Origin: Lota lota
Taxonomy: Eukaryota > Chordata > Actinopteri > Gadiformes > Lotidae
Direction of reading: 5' to 3'
Assembly (NCBI GenBank): GCA_026745465.1
Contig: JACYXH010000826.1
Span: 3,267,792-3,331,791 of the forward strand
Length of the DNA stretch: 64,000 bases
Position numbers and translations under genes: made by a program. Positions 20,126-45,722 of the stretch are shown piece by piece; the stretch's first letter is position 1; the number at the start of each line of letters is the position of its first letter. The notes beneath the pieces are model-generated. The model saw nothing but the letters and a program-made list of their open reading frames with translations. It ran no database searches and had not been told where the DNA came from.

Positions 20126-21810
20126 TCATCCGCAGCATTTCTTCACGCGCTTGGTTCCGTCGGTGGTCTGCGCCTGTGTGGCGGCTCCGTCTCTCTGCAG
20201 GTTCAACCCCTGGGGCGTCGTGCACTTGACACCGTCCCAGCCCTCGCGGAGCTCCACCTCCCCGCTGAGCAGACCGTCGTAGATCTGCCGGGTCAGCACC
20301 GCGAACACCTCTTGGACGTTACGGCCCGTCTTGGCAGACGCCTCCACATAGGGCATCCCCATGCGGCTCGCTAGCTTCTCCGCCTCCTCTCGGCTTATCA
20401 CCCTCTCGCCGGGGTCGTTCTCCCCACGGTCGCTCTTGTGGCCCAGCAGGAGGAACATCACCCGGTGCGGCAGGACGCGCTCACACACCTCGTCGTGCCA
20501 GTCCTTGACGTGGTCAAAGGAAGCGCGGTTGGTCAGGTCGAACACCAGCAGGCCGCCAACAGAGTTGCGGTAGTAGGAACGTGTCACAGACCTGTGGGGG
20601 GGGGGGGGGTGCATGGTGCATGTTCAGCGCTTCAGCGTTCATTTGAAATTTTGCATCATCATCTTTCAAACCCAGTCTGAAATGCAGAGTCAAGACTGTT
20701 TTGCATTAACCAAGTAGGCTATATTTACACTAGGTTAATGCAATTGAAGAATTGTACTTAACTAGGTTGATTTCCTAAGTATGGCAGCGACAATAAAGAC
20801 ATGCGTCAGAGTAGAATATATGAATAAAACAGATAGATAAAGAGACAAACAAGCGTAGCCATATGAGATGTTAAAACATAGACCTTCTATTGAAATTCAA
20901 CAACCTTTTTTAGACTGCACTGGCAGCAGGCCTGGCTGGCTCAGGAACCTGCTCAGTGAGGATCCAGCCACAACAACACCTACAATTGATGTGATCTTTA
21001 ATGAGGTCAGAAGTCAAACAAGGAGTGTCTGGTCGTTAATTCCGTCTGTGGGGAGCTCTTGACGAGAAACTCCTCAACGTTGAGCGACAGAGAGATTTGT
21101 GGAGTTAACAAGTTGTGCCTTGGCAGGGAGGTTTGAAAAAAGAATTATCCTTGTTGGACTTTGGGAATAATAGCAAACTTGATTAACCACACGTGTAGTT
21201 ACACAACATGTGTGTATGAGTTGAATTATATGGAGCGGGGGTTGTATACAAATTACTCCCAACCCTAATTGTTCAAACTGTGATGGGCACTTGATGCAAA
21301 GGAGATGACAAGATCTACCTGTGTACTACTGTAGTGAACTAGTATATGACACGATAGGGACGCTTTCAGGCGACTTACTGCACATTTCTTTAAGATACAT
21401 GGCGTGCAAACAGGAAGAAGGCCTCTTCTAGTTTGACTACATATATCCCAGGCTTTCCAACATCAACAGTTAAACTCAACCATGTTGACGTTATTTAAAA
21501 CAATCAATCAGTAATCCCCCCTCCCCCTTCTGTCTCTCATGATAACACAACTCTCCCATGATAAGTCAACGTGAGAGCGTTAAAAGTCTTGCCTGAAGCG
21601 CTCCTGGCCCGCCGTGTCCCAGAACTGCAGTTTGATACGGACGCCCGGCTCCACTTCCAGGAAGTGGACGTAGAAGTCTACGCCCACCGTCTGGTTGATG
21701 GTCTCCAGGAAGGCGTCTTCCGTGTAGCGCTTGAGAAGCGACGACTTCCCCACCGTGGAGTCCCCCAGCATGATGATCCTGAACTGGTACTGCCACAGGG
21801 ACAGGTCCAT
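20126..21810 (-). CDS. rab42: Rab42 small GTPase (2 coding exons, 227 aa)
   Basis: Exons 21810-21593 and 20591-20126 join in phase. GTPase motifs: G1 GDSTVGKSS (residues 16-24), effector Thr41 in TVGVDFYVHF, G3 WDTAGQE (64-70), G4 as GHKSD (123-127) in place of NKxD, and G5 EASAKTG (156-162). The GHKSD form, the PGVRIKLQFWD stretch and RSYYRNSVGG are typical of the Rab39/Rab42 subfamily. The C-terminus is KKCCG, a di-cysteine for prenylation one residue from the end. Next to taf12, as RAB42 is in human 1p35. The single intron falls after QERFR and starts with GC (CAG/GCAAGA), a GC-AG intron; its acceptor uses a pure C run. Predicted role: membrane-traffic switch cycling between cytosol and vesicle membranes. 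rab39 is the main alternative name. Confidence 0.92.
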
Positions 21811-22620
21811 GTCTGGCGGTTTGTACAGCGGCAGGAGGTGTTCAACACATGAAAAGGAATATCAAGTATAGATTTGGAGAGGCTGGCTCTTCAACCAAAT
21901 AAATAAACAAAATGGTAGCATCAAAAGAAAAGAAAATTGTCTTCAATGTGTGGAGATCGAACCAAAGGAAAACCGGCAGGAACGGTGGAGGAGATCAACA
22001 TCAACAACAGCGATGCTTGCATTCAGGATTGGGACATCAAGATCCAGTTCCTCTTCCCCTGTGGGGGAGGGGAGAGGGGTGAGGAAGTGGCTGGTAGTGG
22101 GCGGGTGGGAGGAGGAGCAGGAGCCTAGGAACAGGTTCCCACAGGCTGGTTCCCTATCGGCACACAGATGAGGAAGAGGCAGAGTGGAGGGCCAGCGGCT
22201 TGGTCATAAATCTCCAGCGGAACATATTAGCCTCTGCCCTCTCCGTTCCCCTCAAACATTAACAGCACGGCCCGGGCTGGGTCTCTGGAGGACGAATCCT
22301 CTCTCTAGCTCTCTCTGCGTGAGATGATTCCACTGTATATCCCAGTTCTTAGAAGCCACCAAGCCTTGGAAAGAGTTTTAAAATGTCTCATCAAAGGTGT
22401 TGTCTTGCAGTCCTCTCCCTCCCGAGTCCTACTGGTTTGGTCTGGACTGTGGATGTGGTTACTGCTGCTGTACTTGCATGCACTGTACTGGGAGGAGTAA
22501 ATGGCAAAAAAGGGGTGCGGGTGTACAAAAGTTTGTCTCCATTGCCTGTTGATACTTGACAATGGGAGGGGCGAGAGGTGGGAGTGCTAACACACTGTCT
22601 GATGGAGGGGAAGTGCTCAA
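21811..22620. other. rab42 upstream region
   Basis: Probably contains the rab42 5' UTR and promoter on the - strand. Moderately GC-rich with purine-rich blocks. No motif is firm enough to call. Confidence 0.4.
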
Positions 22621-22622
22621 AG

Positions 22623-35058
<12,436 letters not shown>

Positions 35059-36310
35059 TGTGGCATACGAAACACTGGAAAACAAAATAAAGAATGGAAG
35101 CATAGGAAAATGGAATGTTAGATATTAAGGGGAGACTTTGTTGTGTTTGTTGTCTCTCTGTCAACTGTTGTCACATTTTCTCAAGCGAGACCTGGCAAAA
35201 CAAAGTTTTCATTAGCCTAGGTTACGGTATATTTCCAACGATTTAGGATTGTACAGTACTACAACTCTCTTGAAACGAAGAGCTGTAGTATAATCTACAT
35301 AATCTACATAATCAGTATAATCCTATTTAATTTACTGGTCGCATTACAAGGTGATTTCATTCTAAGCTTGCCACTACACACACAAACATTAACACATACG
35401 GAAATTAACCAACGGTGCGGGAGGGGATACTAAACACCTTCATGTTTAGGTACGCTAGTCATGCCTTTAGCTTTTTATCAGGGCCACTTAAATTTCGGAC
35501 AATGAGGACACAATCAGAACATTTCAGTCATAAATATTCATATTTTCCATAAAAATGTCGCAATGATTCATAAGTACACGGGTAATAACCCGCGTAAACA
35601 ACGTCATGCCTGTAGGTCATGGCAGTACAATGGCGGGAACAACAAAATACAATAGGGTTAGCATTGCAAATTGGTATTTGCAACATGCATGTTAAACATT
35701 TTATGGATTCGTTACAGTTTGGAGATTTTAAATGTCATGGTCCACATTTATAGACTACAATTGAATGGCACATAGCAAGAATACAACCGGGTCGACAGGT
35801 TACCACAGTAATTTATGACACTTCTTTATCGGATCACATCCGAATAATAATAATAAACACACGGCTATTTCCAATAGTCCGATAATCGTAACAACATTGC
35901 AAGATATGCAATGACATTAATGCTTATTGTAATGTCCAAACACTCATGTGGCCATTACTTGCGAAGATATAATGTTATAACAAAGTTCGCTTTGTTTTGT
36001 ACAAACCCACCCTGGTCAAGTGAAAGGAGAAACTAGGATTTTCTTTGAAAAATGTCTTCTTGGTCCCGTTTATTTGCATTAACTACTAAAATACTCGCTG
36101 TTGTTCGGCGGTTTGCACGTGTGGAACAAGCTGACTGCTGCGCTGTCCGACCTGGTGGAGACATGTGTGTAGATTTCTAAAGGGTTGCACGACCAAGCTC
36201 AGTGTCCTTCTCTGTGCTTGCTTACTATCCACATGTACTGTTAAGCAAGCGAGCACTACGGAGAATTTCCGGCGCAGGTAACTTGTCAAAATGACTCTAT
36301 TGACGTCATT
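35059..36310 (-). promoter_or_regulatory. ctps1: ctps1 5' region: exon 2 leader, intron, predicted exon 1 and promoter
   Basis: The exon with the start codon begins at 35074 after a TTTTCCAG acceptor. A donor-like CCAGG/GTGGGT at 36010-36012 on the - strand could end a non-coding first exon. A perfect CRE palindrome TGACGTCA lies at 36301-36308, upstream of that. The transcription start is inferred to be at about 36100-36280. Confidence 0.4.
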
Positions 36311-36980
36311 AGTTTTTTTTTTTTTTTACGTAGTACGTTGGCCAGTACGGCCACACACAGTATTTTTGCATTTTTTTTGGTTTTAATGATTAACATATTT
36401 TTGCATTCATTTAATGTCTTCTACGCACACCAGCATTCGTTATCCAAACATACAATACAACATGTATAGGTGTGTACTTAGTGTCTCAGTGCACACACAT
36501 GGTATGACATGCTTTTACTTTGCAATTTATATCAAATACTTGTCTGTTGCAACATAAACCTGCTGTGTCAATGTCAAGTGTGTGCATGTTAATAAATATG
36601 AGCAAATCTCTCAAATACACACACGCGCGCGCTAATATCGTATGTGTCAATTAGTTATCTTATTTCCTTGTCTCCTTGAGATGTGACCTGAAGTGCCATG
36701 ACACGTCTGACACAATGTAGCCTACATTATGCCTGTATACAAAATATATAAAGGGTAGAGCTACTCAGAAAGTTGTTAAACAGCAGGGCAACGCCATCTG
36801 ATGACCATTGCTTGATTTATTTAAAAGGTTGTATCTTCTTCATGAATTGTATCAAATTGTTGTGTAGACCCGTTCGCAGACCTGAAAGTGTAGACATTTT
36901 GGAACGCTCCATCGGGGGAACAGGCTAATTGTGGCATGTTTCTTATTGGTCAGCAGATGTCGCCATTTACTCAGTAACAA
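36309..36980. other. Non-coding DNA upstream of ctps1
   Basis: AT-rich with a T run (36311-36326) and a short CA/CG run at 36617-36632. Nothing else was recognised. Confidence 0.4.
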
Positions 36981-36988
36981 AATAACAA

Positions 36989-37026
36989 ATGGCTCCCAAG
37001 AAAAAGAAGATGGTCGCCTTTCTGAA
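36989..37026 (+). CDS. Weak candidate first coding exon (MAPKKKKMVAFLK)
   Basis: ATG at 36989 opens 12-13 codons with a Lys-rich, nuclear-signal-like start, then a donor-like GAA/GTTAGT. It is head-to-head with ctps1. No following exon could be joined with confidence, so this may be chance. Confidence 0.15.
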
Positions 37027-37689
37027 GTTAGTCGATCATTTTTTTAATCATTTTTTATATATTATACAAAAAATATATATATCGTAAAAAACAATGGATA
37101 CATATTTAGAATGAACTCAAACACACATAGTACAGAGAAAATAAGAGAAAGTACGGCAAAAAAATTAGAGAGCTCATACAAAGTCGCAAAATTCCTGAAA
37201 CCAACCAATTTTAGCAACCACTATTAATAATACTTTGATGATACATTACGGATAACATATATTACAAAAACTATAAAACGGTGTGAAATAATTATACAGT
37301 TAGTATCCCTAGAGGTTATATCTTCCAAGAATGCTGCATGACAGAGCGTACACAAGCCAAAAGGGTCTCTGTTTCTTGTGTTGTGTGTGTCTACTCTGTG
37401 GTTTAATATTTGCCTTTGTGGTCACTTTGTCAATTCCTTTAAGTGATTACGATATTTTAATAATGTGCCTTATTACTGTATATATATTTTAGTCATGTGT
37501 ACATATCCTTTTGTGGGGAGATGTTCAGAGTTAACCTGGACTTACGCACTTCTTGTATGTTTGTACGTCCTGGCACTTAAAAATAGTACTGAGCACCGTG
37601 TAGCATCTTACCCAAGCTATCTTTGTTGTATACGGGGAATGTGTTAATCTAGCAATTGTAAGTGCTTGGCGATATATTGTTGTTTCTCT

Positions 37690-37785
37690 TTCTTCTGACA
37701 ACTTCATTCTACTTATTGTAAGTCGCTTTGGATAAAAGTGTCTGCTAAATGCCCTGAATGTAAATCTAAATGTAAATGAAAAGCC
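37690..37785 (+). mobile_element. SINE/LINE 3' tail
   Basis: TAAGTCGCTTTGGATAAAAG, then GTGTCTGCTAAATG and a terminal AAATGTAAATG repeat. This is the widespread fish SINE/LINE tail and is well preserved here. Confidence 0.6.
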
Positions 37786-38106
37786 AGGGATATTTCCTTT
37801 GAAATATTATCTTGTGAACATTCCCTATAGAACATTCTGGGTCCCTCTCCCAAAATATCCCCCAATTATTTTTCTTTATCCCCTTTGCTTTTACTATTCA
37901 CTCCTCCTCTTCTTTGCTCCCTTATATCCCTCTGTCTATTTCACGATTTTCCACTAGCTAACTATATTAGCCAGTGAGCCCTTAAAAAAACATTAGATTC
38001 AGTTTTTTTAGATGAAGCCTTGTTGTCCATCGTGTTGCATCATCCTCAAAGCTGCATTCAACAAGACTGTTAATCTCTGGGTAACCCTTGCTGGCTCTGC
38101 CGTGAG

Positions 38107-38108
<2 letters not shown>

Positions 38109-38158
<50 letters not shown>

Positions 38159-38200
38159 ATGTGTGTGTGTGTGTGCATGCGTGCGTGTGTGCGTGCGTGT
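38109..38200. repeat. (TG)n microsatellite
   Basis: Pure TG for about 45 bp, then imperfect TG/CG-containing repeats. Confidence 0.95.
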
Positions 38201-39628
38201 CCTTGTGTGGTTTATTATGATTGATGTGACAATAAAGGGAGAGCGGACAAACTCATTTATTCACAACCTAATGCACACATGGAGCGACAGATACATCATG
38301 CATACATGTATGTCATACACATAAAATATAAATATAAAATCTCTTCTTTGTCTAATTGTACAGAACTGTACTCATCTGAACACATGTCATATTTATGTAC
38401 ATGCACAAACACACACACAGACAAGCATCTTGCAGCGGACGTAGGTGCACAGTGTAAGCAAGGGTTAGCAAGATCCACATCACACCCACTTATATGGGTG
38501 CACACAGTCATCCGTTGACCTACATGTGCACACTCATGCACACAAAATAGGGCATATGCTCTCTAATAAAGCAACATATGATGAGATGGCAGACATGCAT
38601 GAAACCATTGTTACATTTTCACACATCCTCGTGTTCAGGCACATGTGAGCAAATGCTTATTCACATCGTGAACAAACTCGGCTTGATGTGACAAATTGTT
38701 GCACACACACTCACACACAAATGGACACACACACACACACAGGGTGATTTGGCGCTGTGCTTCATTGTATCACATCAAAGTCTGTCTGTCTGACTTCATC
38801 AGAGCAGAGACGAGAGGTGTGGGGAGGTAAAGGGTGGTGATGTGGAACAATCAGGGTCTGATAGAATAGGCCACTAGGACACACACTCTCTCTCTCTCTG
38901 TTACGCTTATTCTTTAGCTCCCTTTTTTAACGTCACTTCCATGTTTTAAAGTTGTATCTCTTGCCTGGCTTCTTTTTTATACAAATCTTTTGTATCTATT
39001 TCTGTTCTGCGTCGGCCCCACCTGACGCTCCTCTGGGCCTGATACCTTAACCTAGATATTATTATACAGAAGATATCTCCATGCAATGACATACAGGCCT
39101 ACAACTGCAGCTTGACAACACAGCAAGTCTGTCTTTAAAGTTATAGTAAAAAAAATTTGCTTCAAGTTTTTACTGTTTATACGCTTAAGTTGGAGTTGAG
39201 GGAATACGTTTTAAGTTTAGGTATGTGGTTATTTTAAATGTAGGTTACTATGGGGTTTTACTAGCCTATACTTTAATCCATAACTAAACAATAAGGGACT
39301 AAACAAACGGACAAATGCAATTTTTTTCATAAGAAGTGACACGTGATATATTATTAACACGCTTTAATTATATCACTGCTTCTTCTGATTAGACAGTTTT
39401 ACAGTTGGAGCGCCATTGTCTCAAGGCATGCCAGCGTTTGACGTCACTTCTCTCGGTGGCCTCTAGGGAGATCTGTGGTCTCTTTCTCAGTTTCTCATCC
39501 ACTGGTTACCTCACCTTTAATGAGGTCCTCTCTACTCTGTTGCTGTCAAAAATGCTGACACGTGCACGCAGACACACACACATACACACACACTGAAACC
39601 ATGTGGCTGTGTGATTGCGTGAGGTGAA

Positions 39629-39755
39629 GGTCATGGTTGTGATGCGAGCTATAAATGACAAGCGTGACGATGTGTTGGAGCTCCGGGGACGGTTTGAGAA
39701 CATGGTGGACAAAAAAGAAGAGGAGAGATATTCCATGACTTTCTTTCTTTCTTAA
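39629..39755 (+). CDS. Weak candidate coding fragment, unidentified
   Basis: The + frame reads MVVMRAINDKRDDVLELRG, then RFENMVDKKEEERYSMTFF and a TAA stop. The charged, helix-like composition looks coding, unlike its surroundings. No convincing acceptor precedes it. It could be a last exon, a pseudogene piece or chance. Confidence 0.2.
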
Positions 39756-40088
39756 TAACCTTCTTTCTTAAATTCATCCCACTGGGAGCACCCTGCTGAG
39801 AAAGAATGCACTCAAATGCCATTTATCTTGGCATTTATTCCTTGTTTCTTTATTATAAAAAAGTTATCAAAGATTTAAGCCAAAATAACAGTCAAATGGA
39901 CATCATAACACACACTGTGACACATAAAGGTTGCCCACCCTAAATATAAAAAATAGGCCAACCCATACACCCCTGCATGTATATACAGACAGAGGAACAG
40001 GTCTGGTTTCAATTTAATCAAATAATTTTCTTGTGAGTCCAGGAGTAAGTTGGCTGAACCTGTCTCCCTCCAGCCGCTGTTGCTTGCA

Positions 40089-40126
40089 TCTTACCACAAC
40101 ACCGTCCCCATAGATTAGCTCCTCCA
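40089..40126 (-). CDS. Weak candidate 38-nt exon
   Basis: On the - strand CACCCCTCAG (acceptor) is followed by 38 nt encoding PMEELIYGDGVV in one frame, then GTG/GTAAGA (strong donor). No partner exons were found. Confidence 0.15.
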
Positions 40127-42079
40127 TGGGACTGAGGGGTGTGTGGATGGGTGGAAGTGGTGGGGATCACCGTAAGCCTTGTGCAGATGTGTGCTCATAC
40201 TTCATATGTGGTATTTCTCTCGCATTTATGCATGCAGGTTACATGCACATCTGTGTGTTGAAGTTTGTGATTGTGAGTTTGTGAAATCATTTCTCCACTC
40301 TATGGCGCTGTAAACAGAGATTCGTGGGCCCAGTCTGAAATCCGGATTGTACACTGAAATCCCCTCCTAACGAGTGGGAAAGGCAGTGACTCGTAGCCGA
40401 GTGAAATAATCTGATTAAGAACATGTAGACGAAGTATAATTTGGGGTTGAATGTGTGTGCATGTTTGTGTGTGATCTTTATTCATTCATGGGTGCTTTTT
40501 GTCCCAAAAAAAAGCCCTTGGAATAAGCCTTAGCTCTGGTCACTATATTGAGTGCCAGTAATAAAAAGGGGGTGTTGCTACAAGCCAGACTGGGGTGTTT
40601 TATAAGGGATGCATCAATATGAAACTGTGGCGAAATATCACAATACAATATCAGGGTATCACTATTGGAGAAAATTGCTGTACAATCTTTGAATCGTGTA
40701 ATATAAATGTATTATACTGTATATAATTGGGTGCAGCATGTGACCATCACAAATGGTCTAACCTTATTACTTAGTTAAGTCAAAGTGATGGGATGGACTT
40801 CAGACTGTATGGGCTGAGTTTAGGACTTAACTCTTCCATTAGGGGAAAAAACAACATAGGTTTTGTTTATTGATCTGGCTGTTCTTGTAGTCCTTGCAAC
40901 CAAGGTTATGTTGCCCACGGGGGCATGGCGTGTGGTTAATAACCCTGCAGGGACACCTGTCCCAGACTGGTGGATTAATGGATGGATGGGTGGGTTTATT
41001 GATGGATAGATGAGTGGGTGGATTAATGGATGATCACATTGTTTTTTGGATGGGTGGATGGATGTCAAATAGTTGATGGGAATATGGATTTCTTTAACAC
41101 ATAACCTGGTGTGTATCTTTCTAATAAAAATGTAAAAGATCTAGTATTTATTCAAGGACAATATAGTGGAGCTTTAGTACCCATGAGCAAGGCACCAAAC
41201 CAATGAATCCCTTGGACTCCTTTTCCAAAAGATGTAACTTTTCCTTTCCATTGATTCCCTTGATTTCTCTGTTTAAACCAACCCTCCCACCGCCCTCTCA
41301 TCCTGCACTCTCCACCCTCTCTCTGTTTCCATGCCTGTCTGTCAGTCCGCACCGTGAAACGCCTGCTGATAGCTCTGCCCTAATGACACCAAGAACACTG
41401 AATCTGTACATTTATTTCCCTGGTCGTCAGATTGATGCGGGTTGACGCGGAGCACAGTGGATTTTCTGTGTGGATTTGTTCAGGGTGGGTTTGACATGTT
41501 TGCTGGCCACAGCCTGCTCCCCCGGATCATGAGGAAAAGGTGACGTGCTTGTATAATAAAACAAGCAGAGACAGGGCGTGTGGAGATGACACGTGTCGGC
41601 TTCAGCTAACAGCGGGTCTTCTCCGATACCCCCCCCCCCGTGCCGGAGTCAGAATCTGGGCTGTTTTTGCAGATTCTGCACAACTCCACTCACATCAACT
41701 CAGCAAAAAAATCAAAAATAAATATATATATATGTGTGTGTCTGTCTGCATATTTAGTGTGTGTGTGTGTGTGTGTCGTTTTCTGTTTGTGCACACATGC
41801 ATATATGTGAGTTTGGCGAATGTGTGTGTGTGTGCATGTAGGCCTGTGTGTGCATGCATGTGTGTACACATGCATATAAGTGTGCCTCACACGCACGTGT
41901 GTGTGTGTGCGTGCTTGTAGTCATGGTTATATGTGCATGGCCGTCATGCAATTTGCCCGCGCTGAGAGCTGAGCTGGTGTTCTGAGGACTTGACAGGACT
42001 CTAAAGGTTACAGACAAAACTGTGTCGCACACTTCCCCCCTGACCTTAATCCTCACACCAATATCAACACACACCTCCA

Positions 42080-42083
<4 letters not shown>

Positions 42084-42149
<66 letters not shown>

Positions 42150-42158
42150 GGGGGGGGT
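42084..42158. repeat. (TG)n plus G run
   Basis: About 58 bp of TG followed by a G-rich run. Confidence 0.95.
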
Positions 42159-42939
42159 AATAAGGAGGTTAGTGTGTCCAGACAGAATAATATTTCAGCA
42201 CCACTGTCTACATCATCTAGGTTTGACTGTCTTTCCTTCCTCCATTTCGTGGCATAGTCATGGAACCATGAAACAACTGTTTCACAAGTTGTGTTAGATT
42301 TTGTATCTGCAGAAGTATAAAGGGGTCGTTTCAATGCTGGAAAGACCCCTGCTACATTTATACTTACACTAAAGCATAAAGGAAAGATAGAAGGAATCCT
42401 TACCCCTTTCAGTTTGAGGAAATTTCATTTTTGATTTCCATGTTAATCTGTGTTACATTAAGCCATTGGCAAGCCAAGGCTTGCCAATTAGGAGGTTTTG
42501 CTATGTGGATAAGTATTTGTTGTTTAGGTGTTGCTAGTTCAAATCCTGAGTAGCAACAATTATAAGGAAACCGAATTTTTAGTGCAAACCCTATTCAAAA
42601 CGCAGCAAGGCCAAGCTTAAAACAAAGGCCTATGGTGAATCAACACAGCCAGTAGAGCTTGTGAATAATGTATACATATATTCTGTTGTAAATTCAGTTA
42701 GGTATTCCAGTATTGGATTAAACCATAAATATTGAACATTTAATTCCATAAAGAGATGTCCTCTGCGTGAAACCAGACACCTGCTCAGACATGATGATTA
42801 ATGGCATAAAAAACTCAAACAAGTTATGACGGTTTTTATAGGCTAGCGTGGCACTTAAAGTCCTTGCTTGACAGAATCATACTGCAGTTAATATCGCTAT
42901 GCGCTGTAATCTGGAGATGAACTTTACCTTTACTTTGAG

Positions 42940-43187
42940 AGGAGAACCACCCATTACCATAGCCGCGCTAATGCGGGCGACCCTATATCCGGGAACGCTC
43001 TCTCCTGTCCTTCCGTTTGACCGCGAGCCAAGAAGCGATGTCGTCCCCTCTCAAAAACCCTGAATATTAAAACACTTAACACACACGTTTTCCTCCTCGC
43101 CTGCAGTTTTTCCCCTCACCCCCATCACTTTTCTTCTCGGCTGTGCGCCGGAGTTTTGCCTGGTGATTTAGTTGAGGCGCGTCAGCA
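42940..43187 (+). promoter_or_regulatory. Putative promoter of the gene starting at 43188
   Basis: A CpG-containing block (about 42960-43050) followed by pyrimidine-rich leader sequence leads to an ATG in a good initiation context (GTCAGCATGG). Inferred from position and composition. Confidence 0.3.
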
Positions 43188-43299
43188 TGGCTGCTGCCTG
43201 CCTGGTCTCGCGCCAGTTCACATCCCTCGCGACCCAGTTCAAAAACGAGCAGCGCGCACTGTCATTTCCCGCCGACGGATTCTGGTTCATCGCTCTCCA
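43188..43299 (+). CDS. Probable first coding exon of an unidentified gene
   Basis: ATG in a strong context opens 37 codons, starting MAACLVSRQFTSLATQFK and ending PADGFWFIALQ. The exon closes at CAG/GTGAAA, a good donor. Codon usage is GC-rich against AT-rich flanks. The intron would be long, because no in-phase second exon was recognised downstream. The sequence does not match a protein I know, so no name is given. Confidence 0.4.
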
Positions 43300-44614
43300 G
43301 GTGAAAACAAAATGGAAGGAGAATAACTTCAGATAAATACAAATGCAGTTGTAATGTTCGGAATGATTCCAAATTGTGTGGAAGTTGGAAGCAGGGATGT
43401 TGCAATATCATGCAATATCATTCAACATCATAGCCAGACCAGTAGGTCACCAAATGATTTAACAATCAATATAACACAAGGGGCAAATAAACAGAAAATG
43501 AACTTATTGAAGGAAAGTTGAAGAGAAATGGGGAAATCCTATTAGCTGATCTGATTGTACGCCAAGACTGTTGTAACGATTCCTCACCACGAGACATCCG
43601 GGGATCTTTATAATGTGAGGCTTTAAGTATATAGGCCTATAACTTTGTTAGTGCTTACATATGAGAGGGAATTAAAGGGATTCTGCCAGGGTTAGCCTAC
43701 ATGTAGAGTTCCCATTCCGGTTTATTCCGACGTATCTCAAAACCAGTACATACGGGAACGGGGAGTAGAGAGGGAGGTAGCGAAAGGCCTGGCTGTCTTG
43801 GAGACAGATAAAGACAGAGGAAGCGATAAGGGCTTGACAAAAGCACAGGGACGACGCAAGCTGACATCAAACACTAGCTGGAAGCAGTAAAACGTCCTTC
43901 TCTATACACTCTTCTATTTTTTCTCTGAATATCAGGAAAACACCACAAAACAATGCTACACTTTTTGTGCAGTATACATATCTAGGCCTATCTTTGTCAT
44001 TAATATAGTAAACTTTAGTTGTTTATAGTGAATGATTTGTTGATCAAAGTCTATTTGACAATATATTGAGATTCTGGATGTTTAGTTCTTCCACATAGGT
44101 GAATAAATAAACCTATTTCTGTATTCTAAATCAACATTTGGAATACAGTACAAATCAAGTTTTGTATGTTTTGTTGGCCAATCTGATGCAATCTATCAGA
44201 AACAGTGGGTAATGTTTACCACAGTGGGTAATATTGTCAATAAAAAGGTTGATGTATTGCCTGGGATGCTGTATTAACTGTGGCTTTTACTATTGCTATA
44301 TTTACCCCTTGTTGATGGCAACTTAAAAAAAAAAAATAGTACCCAGTCCCAGTTCCCTTGGTTCCTTCAGAAATGTATGTGCGGTTCCGCTTATTTCCAC
44401 TTGGGGGCACCTGACCACACCTTGTCGAGAATCCATGTCAGGTTGTGTTAACGAGGTTCACGGTCAGTCCAGCATGTTGAAACTGCTTCTGCAAAAGAAC
44501 CAACAACATTTCATATATGTTGCAGATGATGATTACTGATTTAATGACATTAGAAGATCTCCATCTATCATTGATAAAACAAGAACATATATCATCTTTA
44601 TAGAGTGCACGATT

Positions 44615-44648
<34 letters not shown>

Positions 44649-44840
44649 TAAACAAATAAGTTGGAAAGACATGTTAGTCAGTTTCTAGCTTTTGTGACTG
44701 GCTGCGCATGACTGTCTGACTTCATGCCTTGACAGTGTGGAAAAGCAGTTTGTAACAGATGGCCTGTGTGTATCAGAGAACTGACTTACCAAATTAGAGG
44801 AAAAATACAAAAATCTGTTATGAGCATGTGTGTGATGTGT
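43300..44840. other. Non-coding DNA, probable intron
   Basis: AT-rich unique sequence with a TA tract at 44618-44642. If the exon at 43188 is real, this is its first intron. Confidence 0.35.
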
Positions 44841-44842
44841 GT

Positions 44843-44843
<1 letters not shown>

Positions 44844-44898
<55 letters not shown>

Positions 44899-44982
44899 TG
44901 GCTCATACACACAAACACCCGGGAGAACATATTTGTACAAACTAAGTATCCTCCAATATAACAGTCAACACAAAGACAACAC

Positions 44983-45029
<47 letters not shown>
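44844..45029. repeat. (CA)n, poly-C, (CA)n cluster
   Basis: CA about 44845-44895, a 19-base C run at about 44981-44999, and CA about 45000-45029. Confidence 0.95.
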
Positions 45030-45030
<1 letters not shown>

Positions 45031-45524
45031 ATCTACACCACCACGCCAACTATCTCTCTATTACATGCAAACTGCTCTACCAGGTAACCCATGGTGGTGC
45101 TTGGCAGTGAATCTGAATGCTGTTTGTTTTCACCCATTACCATCACTGCCCCCCTGGCTCTAGGAGTCACACACACATACACGCACGCGCACACACGCGA
45201 TGGCAAGGGCCATCCAGGAGGACCCGCAGCTTGGATGATAATGTTCATGTTAATGCAGATGTTGATATTCATCACCACTCCCTTCTCTGTCCTCGGCTGT
45301 GTGTAGTTTCCCAGTCAGTGCGATGTCTATGTGTGTATATAGATTTTATGTGTATTTTGGGGGTGTTTAGTTGCCTATGAATGTTTTGTTTTGTTGGGTA
45401 TTCAACGGAAATTCATTTGTGTGTATTTAGGGATTGTTTAAACATGTTTTGTAGGTATTTAGGGGTATGTTAAGTTGTTTATGAATATTTTTGTGTATTC
45501 TGTGGGTAACTAGTTGTGTATAAA

Positions 45525-45722
45525 TGTTTTGTGTGTGTGTATCAGGTTGTGTATTTAGTGGTGTATAAATGTGTTGTGTGTGTATCAGGGGGTATATTTA
45601 GTGGTGTATAAATGTGTTGTGTGTGTATCAGGGGGTGTATTTAGTGGTGTATAAATGTGTTGTGTGTGTGTATCAGGGGGTGTGTTTAGTGGTGTATTTA
45701 GTGGTGTATAAATGTGTTTGTA
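45525..45722. repeat. Minisatellite, about 43-bp unit, 4 copies
   Basis: Units contain GTGTGTATCAGGGGGTGT, TTTAGTGGTGTATAAATGTG. More diverged versions extend left to about 45360. Confidence 0.85.

Larger units (their letters stand above)
38201..43187. other. Mostly non-coding DNA with small simple repeats
   Basis: Contains scattered CA/TG runs (38700-38740, 41755-41780), a (TGGA)n-like stretch at 40975-41060 and a TG tract at 42084-42142 followed by a G run. Two weak candidate exons are listed separately. A B-box-like GTTCAAATCC at about 42537 hints at a decayed SINE. No complete gene was found. Confidence 0.4.
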
